A stretch of 9,699 nucleotides of DNA from Alistipes sp. GTDB lineage: Bacteria; Bacteroidota; Bacteroidia; Bacteroidales; Rikenellaceae. Position 1 is the first letter of the stretch; each line of letters starts with the position of its first letter. The notes beneath the pieces are model-generated. The model ran no database searches, had not been told where the DNA came from, and saw nothing but the letters and a program-made list of their open reading frames with translations. Shown here piece by piece: positions 5,427 through 9,699 of the stretch. A program made the position numbers and the translations under genes. The DNA is taken from positions 1 to 9,699 of the forward strand of contig JAIDKM010000012.1 of assembly GCA_029051915.1 (NCBI GenBank), read 5' to 3'.

Positions 5427-6650
5427 TTATCCATTCTCCTCGATGCCCAGCTCCTTGATCTTGCGATAGAGCGTCCGTTCGGACATGAAGAGCTCGCGGG
5501 CCGCCTCGCGCCGGCGTCCGTGATTGTTGCGAAGCGCCCGCACGATCTGCTCGCGCTGCATATCGGCCTTCGTCAAACCGCGCGACGGTTCATCGGTAAC
5601 GTCCTCGCTCTCAGCAAAGACGGGAGCCGGAGCATACGCCGTTCCGGAAGCGGCGGGCAAGGCCGCCGAGGGCAACAAAGCCTTGATGTCGGAGAGCGGC
5701 TCGGCACGATGGACGCCGGCACCCTGCATCAACTCGGCCAACATGCGCTTCAACTCGTTGATGTCGGCCCGCATGTCGAACAACACCTTATATAACAACT
5801 CCCGCTCGGTAGACATGGCATCCTCCACGCGCATGTTGCCGGCAGCGGCCATCGGAGCACCCGCCTGCTGTTCGGGCAAGTACTTGCGCAACATATCGGC
5901 CGTGATGACCCGTGTCTGCTCGATGGCGGAGATCTGCTCGGCGACGTTCTTCAGCTGGCGGATGTTGCCCCGCCAATAATACTCCGAAAGCAACTGCCGG
6001 GCTCCGTCATCGAGCGTTACGGCCGGCATGCGATACTGCACGGCCACATCGGAAGCGAACTTGCGGAACAACAAAGGAATATCCTCGGGCCGTTCGCGCA
6101 GAGCCGGCACGACGATGGGCACCGTACCGAGCCGATAATAAAGATCCTCGCGGAAGCGCCCCGCGACGATCGCCTGCGGGAGATCGACATTCGTAGCCGC
6201 AACGACGCGGACGTTGGTTTTCTGCACCTTCGACGACCCGACACGCAAGAACTCGCCCGTTTGCAACACGCGCAGCAGCCGCGCCTGAGTCGAATGAGGC
6301 AGCTCGGCGACCTCGTCGAGAAAGATCGTGCCGCCGTCGGCCTCCTCGAAGTAACCTTTGCGGGCCTCGAAAGCCCCGGTAAAAGCCCCTTTTTCATGGC
6401 CGAACAACTCGGAGTCGATCGTTCCCTCGGGAATTGCGGCGCAGTTGACGGCGATATACTTGTTATGCTTGCGGGCCGAATAGGCATGGATGACTTGCGG
6501 AAAGAACTCTTTGCCCACGCCGCTCTCGCCGGTAACGAGCACGGTAAGGTCGGTCGGAGCGACGCGCAGGGCGACGTCGAGCGCCCGATCCAGAAGCGGA
6601 GAGGTGCCGATGATGCCGAAGCGCTGCTTGACTGTCGTGATCTCTGTCAT
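5427..6650 (-). CDS. Sigma-54-dependent transcriptional activator lacking an N-terminal sensor domain
   Basis: Encodes 407 aa from the ATG at 6648-6650; a GTG at 6657-6659 would add three residues. The AAA+ ATPase core begins almost at the N-terminus. Walker A is GESGVGKE (41-48; Val replaces the common Thr) and the sigma-54-contact loop GAFTGA is intact (88-93). Walker B is GGTIFLDE (106-113), arginine-finger region FREDLYYRLG (167-175), and sensor II WRGNIRQL (226-233; usually WPGNVREL). Residues 262-360 are a low-complexity linker with a helical patch (280-310). The C-terminus is a Fis-type helix-turn-helix (about 366-401: REQIVRALRNN...REAARELFMSERTLYRKIKELGI). It should remodel RpoN-RNA polymerase at -24/-12 promoters, but has no receiver, GAF or PAS domain, so control must come through its amount, its partners or the linker. 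Its stop is just upstream of lptE, and it follows the HU-domain gene by 10 bp. Confidence 0.92.
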   Translation of the reverse strand: MTEITTVKQRFGIIGTSPLLDRALDVALRVAPTDLTVLVTGESGVGKEFFPQVIHAYSARKHNKYIAVNCAAIPEGTIDSELFGHEKGAFTGAFEARKGYFEEADGGTIFLDEVAELPHSTQARLLRVLQTGEFLRVGSSKVQKTNVRVVAATNVDLPQAIVAGRFREDLYYRLGTVPIVVPALRERPEDIPLLFRKFASDVAVQYRMPAVTLDDGARQLLSEYYWRGNIRQLKNVAEQISAIEQTRVITADMLRKYLPEQQAGAPMAAAGNMRVEDAMSTERELLYKVLFDMRADINELKRMLAELMQGAGVHRAEPLSDIKALLPSAALPAASGTAYAPAPVFAESEDVTDEPSRGLTKADMQREQIVRALRNNHGRRREAARELFMSERTLYRKIKELGIEENG

Positions 6651-6660
6651 GGAAAACACG

Positions 6661-7545
6661 TTAGAATCCCGACGGCGTATACTCCCCGGATGCGGGATGC
6701 TCCAGGAAAATATCGTCGCCCTCGCGGCCGAGCGTATCGCACCACTGGCCGAAGAGGATGGCTGCCAATGCGATCAATGCGGCGATCAGCGCGATCCAGA
6801 TGAAATGGTCGGAACGCTTCTTCACGCGCACCGACGACTCGATGGCCGGCCGGCGCGGCAGACGCCCGTAATAAGAATCCGAAAAATCGTCGCGCTTCGA
6901 ACGCTTGGGAAGCGGCAGCGAGAACTGCGGCCGGGAATCGATCTCGGTTTCGAACTTCGGCGCCGGTTCCGTCTGCGACGTCGCGGACTGAGCGGCGGGC
7001 TTCGCAGATGCGGCGGGTGCAGCGGTTGCGGCACTTGCGGCGGAAGCCGGTTCGTTGTAAAGGGTTCTGACCGCCTCGGAGAACTTGTCGACCTGCCTGT
7101 TGGTCGGAGCATTTCCGGCCGCGGGCTCTTCGAAGCCTACCTCGGCGACGACCTCCGCATGCCGGGAAGCCGCAGCCGCAGGCTCCTCCTGCCTCGGTCG
7201 CTCCTGGGCGGGAGCAGCCGCCGGCGCAACGGTCTGCGGCGCATAGGCGAACGAAATGGTTCCGTTGGGCCCGGGCTTCATCGCGCCGAGTCCGGCGAGC
7301 GGATATTCCTGCCCCTCCTGCACGGCATGCCGCACCTCGAAGACGAAACGGTCGATCTCGCCGGCAGCCTCCAGCTCGCTGGCGCCCGCCTCGATCAACA
7401 ACCCGCGCAACACACCGTCGTCGCGCTTGAGCAACTCCGAAAAAAGCACGCCGCGTCCCGGCTCCTTGACGATGAACGCTCCCATCTGCGGAACGATCAG
7501 CCGCCGGTGCGACTCCAGATAACGTGCGATGATCCCAACCAACAT
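6661..7545 (-). CDS. HU/CCDC81-like domain protein with one transmembrane segment
   Basis: Encodes 294 aa from the ATG at 7543-7545. A longer frame to 7689 would begin upstream of the promoter and is rejected. Residues 1-103 (GIIARYLESHRRLIVPQMGAFIV, then VLFSELLKRDDGVL, then a PLAGLGAM and GTISFAY stretch) match the HU-like CCDC81 prokaryotic domain seen in Bacteroidetes envelope proteins. These have an IHF/HU-type fold but are not simple nucleoid proteins. Residues 104-200 are a disordered Ala/Pro/Glu-rich linker, 213-245 is basic, and 248-267 (FIWIALIAALIALAAILFGQ) is a single membrane helix. Only about 27 residues follow. Related Bacteroidetes proteins usually carry a periplasmic SPOR (peptidoglycan-binding) domain after the helix, and none is present. 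The domain order suggests an N-in orientation with the HU-like domain in the cytoplasm. It is the first gene of the operon. Confidence 0.8.
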   Translation of the reverse strand: MLVGIIARYLESHRRLIVPQMGAFIVKEPGRGVLFSELLKRDDGVLRGLLIEAGASELEAAGEIDRFVFEVRHAVQEGQEYPLAGLGAMKPGPNGTISFAYAPQTVAPAAAPAQERPRQEEPAAAASRHAEVVAEVGFEEPAAGNAPTNRQVDKFSEAVRTLYNEPASAASAATAAPAASAKPAAQSATSQTEPAPKFETEIDSRPQFSLPLPKRSKRDDFSDSYYGRLPRRPAIESSVRVKKRSDHFIWIALIAALIALAAILFGQWCDTLGREGDDIFLEHPASGEYTPSGF

Positions 7546-7563
7546 ACCTGTATAAATTTGGGT

Positions 7564-7595
7564 CAAAAATACCTTTTTTCGCAGAAAAAACCAAA
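7564..7595 (-). promoter_or_regulatory. Promoter of the HU-sigma54-lptE-TPR-secG operon
   Basis: On the minus strand a -33 TTTG (7592-7595) is followed, after exactly 20 nt, by the -7 box TATTTTTG (7564-7571). Both elements and the spacing fit the Bacteroidetes primary-sigma consensus; this is the best promoter in the window. Transcription should start near 7557, leaving a leader of about 12 nt to the ATG at 7545. Confidence 0.7.
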
Positions 7596-7631
7596 ATACC
7601 GCGCACTTTTTCAAAATAATCGGGAAAAGTA

Positions 7632-7663
7632 TTGGCGGAACGAAAAATATTCGCCTACTTTGC
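7632..7663 (+). promoter_or_regulatory. Promoter of the arginine decarboxylase-engB unit
   Basis: On the plus strand TTGG (7632-7635) lies 21 nt from TACTTTGC (7656-7663). The -7 element is one base shorter than TAnnTTTG, so the match is imperfect, but the spacing and the final TTTGC are right. The expected start near 7669 leaves a leader of about 87 nt. It diverges from the operon promoter at 7564-7595 without overlapping it. Confidence 0.5.
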
Positions 7664-7664
7664 A

Positions 7665-7680
7665 TCCCGGAAATCCGGGA
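7665..7680 (+). repeat. Small hairpin at the start of the decarboxylase leader
   Basis: A perfect inverted repeat: TCCCGG (7665-7670), loop AAAT, CCGGGA (7675-7680). It sits at or just after the predicted transcription start, so it could form a 5'-terminal mRNA stem-loop that stabilises the transcript. It has no T-tract and is not a terminator. Confidence 0.4.
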
Positions 7681-7755
7681 AATCCACACGAGCTACATCG
7701 GCCGAAAAATTGCAATGTAACGAAGACGGATTCCGAGACAACCCACGAACCGAAC

Positions 7756-9150
7756 ATGAAAGACAAGTACATCGATCTGATCGAACAGTCGTTCGACTTC
7801 CCGCAGGACGAGTTTTCCGTCGAAGACAACGAACTGAATTTCCATGACATTCCGCTCATGGAACTTATCAAGCAATACGGAACGCCGCTCAAGATCACCT
7901 ACCTGCCGAAGATCTCCCAGCAGATCAACCGCGCCAAGCGCATGTTCAACGTAGCGATGGCGAAGGTCGACTACAAGGGTTCGTACAACTATTGCTACTG
8001 CACCAAGTCGAGCCACTTCTCGTTCGTACTGGAAGAGGCCATGAAAAACGACATCCATCTGGAGACCTCGTCGGCCTACGACATACACATCATCAACGCG
8101 CTCTACGAAAGCGGAATCGTGGACAAAGACCGCTACATCATCTGCAACGGATTCAAGCGCCCGCAGTATGTCGAAAACATCGCCCAGCTGGTCAACGACG
8201 GCTTCGAAAATACGATCCCGGTGATCGACAACAAGGAGGAGATCGATCTTTTCGAAGACGCCTTCACCAAGAAGTGCAAGGTCGGCATCCGTATCGCGTG
8301 CGAGGAGGAACCCAAGTTCGACTTCTATACCTCGCGTCTGGGCATCCGCTACAACGACATCGTGGACTTCTACAAGGCCAAAATCAAGAACAGCAAGAAA
8401 TTCCAGCTCAAGATGCTGCACTTCTTCATCAACACGGGCATCAAGGATACGGCTTACTACTGGAACGAGCTCTCGAAGTGCATGAACGTCTACTGCGAGC
8501 TGAAGACCATATGCCCCGAACTGGACAGCCTGAACATCGGCGGCGGATTCCCGATCAAGAACTCGCTCAACTTCGAATACGATTACGAATACCTGACCGA
8601 GGAGATCGTGGCGCAGATCAAGAACATCTGCCAGCGCAACGGCATCGAAGAACCCAACATCTTCACCGAATTCGGCTCGTTCACCGTAGGCGAGAGCGGC
8701 GCATCGCTCTACTCGATCGTCAACCAGAAACAGCAGAACGACCGCGAGAACTGGTATATGATCGACTCGTCGTTCATCACCACCCTGCCCGACACGTGGG
8801 GCATCAACCAACGCTACATCATGCTGGCGGTGAACAACTGGGACAAGGAATACCAACGCGTCTTCCTCGGAGGACTGACCTGCGACAGCGAAGACTTCTA
8901 CAACTCGGAGTGCCATACCAACGCCATCTTCCTGCCCAAGCTCGAAAAGGGCAACACGCAGTATATCGGCTTCTTCCACACGGGAGCCTACCAGGAGTCG
9001 CTGGGCGGCTTCGGCGGCATCCAGCACTGCCTCATCCCGGCGCCCAAACATGTCATCATCGACCGCGACAAGTCCGACAACGAATACTACACGCGCCTCT
9101 TCGCCAAAGAGCAGTCCTACCGTTCGATGCTGCGCATCCTGGGGTATTAA
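7756..9150 (+). CDS. Arginine decarboxylase-type fold-III PLP enzyme (Bacteroidetes short form)
   Basis: Encodes 464 aa, starting at the ATG at 7756 (MKDKYIDLIEQSFDFPQ). A far longer open frame continues upstream to 6490 but runs antisense across two real genes, so it is not the start. It is an alanine-racemase-fold (fold III) PLP decarboxylase. Lys84 in YCTKSSHF is the probable Schiff-base lysine, H222 in MLHFFINTG stacks on the cofactor, GGGFP (262-266) and TEFG (304-307) fit the phosphate site, and CDSED (376-380) carries the active-site Cys-Asp contributed across the dimer. Close relatives in Flavobacteria and Bacteroides are annotated arginine decarboxylase (arginine to agmatine plus CO2, feeding polyamine synthesis) and are much shorter than the roughly 650-aa biosynthetic SpeA. 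Substrate cannot be proven from sequence; a related diamino acid is possible. Well-conserved, cytoplasmic, and probably co-transcribed with engB. Confidence 0.85.
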   Translation: MKDKYIDLIEQSFDFPQDEFSVEDNELNFHDIPLMELIKQYGTPLKITYLPKISQQINRAKRMFNVAMAKVDYKGSYNYCYCTKSSHFSFVLEEAMKNDIHLETSSAYDIHIINALYESGIVDKDRYIICNGFKRPQYVENIAQLVNDGFENTIPVIDNKEEIDLFEDAFTKKCKVGIRIACEEEPKFDFYTSRLGIRYNDIVDFYKAKIKNSKKFQLKMLHFFINTGIKDTAYYWNELSKCMNVYCELKTICPELDSLNIGGGFPIKNSLNFEYDYEYLTEEIVAQIKNICQRNGIEEPNIFTEFGSFTVGESGASLYSIVNQKQQNDRENWYMIDSSFITTLPDTWGINQRYIMLAVNNWDKEYQRVFLGGLTCDSEDFYNSECHTNAIFLPKLEKGNTQYIGFFHTGAYQESLGGFGGIQHCLIPAPKHVIIDRDKSDNEYYTRLFAKEQSYRSMLRILGY

Positions 9151-9162
9151 CGCCGCGCCGTC

Positions 9163-9699
9163 ATGCAGATCGCCAAAGCCGAATTCAAGTGCAGCTCCGA
9201 ACGCATCTCGCAGGTTCCGAAAGACGACCTGCGCGACATTGCGTTCATCGGCCGCAGCAACGTAGGCAAATCGTCGCTCATCAACATGCTGACGGGCCGC
9301 GGAGGCCTGGCCAAAGTCTCGGGCACGCCCGGCAAGACACGCCTTGTCAACCACTTCCTCGTCGACAACGCATGGTACCTGGTCGACCTGCCGGGCTACG
9401 GCTACGCCCGCACATCGAAGAACCAGCGCAACGAATTCTCGAAACTCATCACCGACTACGTCCTGCGCTGCGAGAAGCTCCACTTCCTCTTCGTGCTGGT
9501 CGACATCCGGCTCGAACCCCAAAAGATCGACCTGCGCTTCATCGAGATGCTGGGCGAAAACGGCGTGCCGTTCGGAATCATCTTCACCAAAGCCGACAAG
9601 CTGTCGCAGACGCAGGCGCGGCGCAGCGTGGAACGCTACCGCGAAACGCTCGCCGAACAATGGGAGGAGTTCCCGCCCATGCTGGTCAGCTCGTCGTCC
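9163..9699 (+). CDS. engB: Ribosome-assembly GTPase EngB/YihA/YsxC (partial, C-terminus off window)
   Basis: The frame starts at an ATG 12 bp after the decarboxylase stop and remains open to the right edge (179 codons visible; the family is about 195-210 aa, so only the end is missing). It reads MQIAKAEFKCSSERISQVP, then the EngB G-motifs. G1 is GRSNVGKSS (30-38), G2 is TPGKT (55-59), G3 is DLPGYGYA (75-82), G4 is TKADK (142-146) and a G5-like SSS lies at the edge. The product binds GTP and helps mature the large ribosomal subunit; it is essential in many bacteria. The G2/G3 sequence (SGTPGKTRLVNHF, VDLPGYGYA) is diagnostic for EngB as against Era or Der. The short gap to the decarboxylase and the lack of a terminator between them suggest read-through transcription. 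Confidence 0.95.
   Translation, partial: MQIAKAEFKCSSERISQVPKDDLRDIAFIGRSNVGKSSLINMLTGRGGLAKVSGTPGKTRLVNHFLVDNAWYLVDLPGYGYARTSKNQRNEFSKLITDYVLRCEKLHFLFVLVDIRLEPQKIDLRFIEMLGENGVPFGIIFTKADKLSQTQARRSVERYRETLAEQWEEFPPMLVSSSS

Noticed and set aside
6490..9150. An 886-codon plus-strand frame ending at the decarboxylase stop
   Set aside because: Its first 422 codons run antisense to the sigma-54 activator and the HU-like gene and across the divergent promoter region, and encode arginine/glycine-rich low-complexity sequence. The decarboxylase homology begins exactly at ATG 7756.
7693..9660. A 655-codon minus-strand frame opposite the decarboxylase and engB
   Set aside because: It is a mirror of the strong GC-ending codon bias of the two plus-strand genes. 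The translation is a Val/Asp/Arg/Leu-rich string with no domain, signal or supported start.
1..9699. CRISPR array, insertion sequence, integrase or reverse transcriptase
   Set aside because: No regularly spaced repeats, terminal inverted repeats, transposase motifs or YxDD reverse-transcriptase motif were seen in any frame.

Overview
The window reads as a chromosomal segment from a GC-rich member of the Bacteroidota, most likely a gut Bacteroidales such as an Alistipes-type organism. The phylum call rests on several points. Upstream of several genes there are Bacteroidetes-type -7 boxes (TAnnTTTG). SecG has a long acidic tail. The window also carries a Bacteroidetes-style LptE, OmpH-like lipoproteins, the short (about 464 aa) arginine-decarboxylase family typical of this phylum, and a FISUMP/DUF1566-type lectin fragment. 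The genus is an inference from base composition and gene content; no rRNA is present.

Layout. (1) 1-1119, minus strand: two tandem lipoproteins. The upstream one has a divergent FKBP-like C-terminus. The downstream one runs off the left edge and looks like a distant paralogue. (2) 1211-2011, minus: the diadenylate cyclase CdaA with its own promoter. (3) 2116-2757, minus: an OmpH/Skp-like periplasmic lipoprotein ending in a strong intrinsic terminator. (4) 2801-3434: a compact divergent promoter region, then ruvA on the plus strand. (5) 3435-3962: a 528-bp stretch without an intact gene. It holds the 3' end of a FISUMP/DUF1566-type surface-lectin gene (plus strand, about 3655-3861) and the terminator of the next operon. 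(6) 3963-7545, minus: a tight five-gene envelope operon. In transcription order it encodes an HU-domain single-pass membrane protein, a sigma-54 activator without a receiver domain, LptE, a TPR-like protein and SecG. A good Bacteroidetes promoter sits at one end and a terminator at the other. (7) 7632-9699, plus: a polyamine-pathway decarboxylase (arginine decarboxylase type) followed 12 bp later by the ribosome-assembly GTPase EngB/YihA, which is cut by the right edge.

How they fit together. Most of the window is housekeeping: envelope biogenesis (LptE, SecG, OmpH-like chaperone, FKBP-like lipoproteins), c-di-AMP signalling (CdaA), recombination (RuvA), polyamine synthesis and ribosome assembly (EngB). 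The one clearly accessory-looking element is the orphan lectin tail between ruvA and secG. Its codons resemble the variable region of a diversity-generating-retroelement target, but no reverse transcriptase or template repeat is visible here. I did not find a complete novel system in this window.
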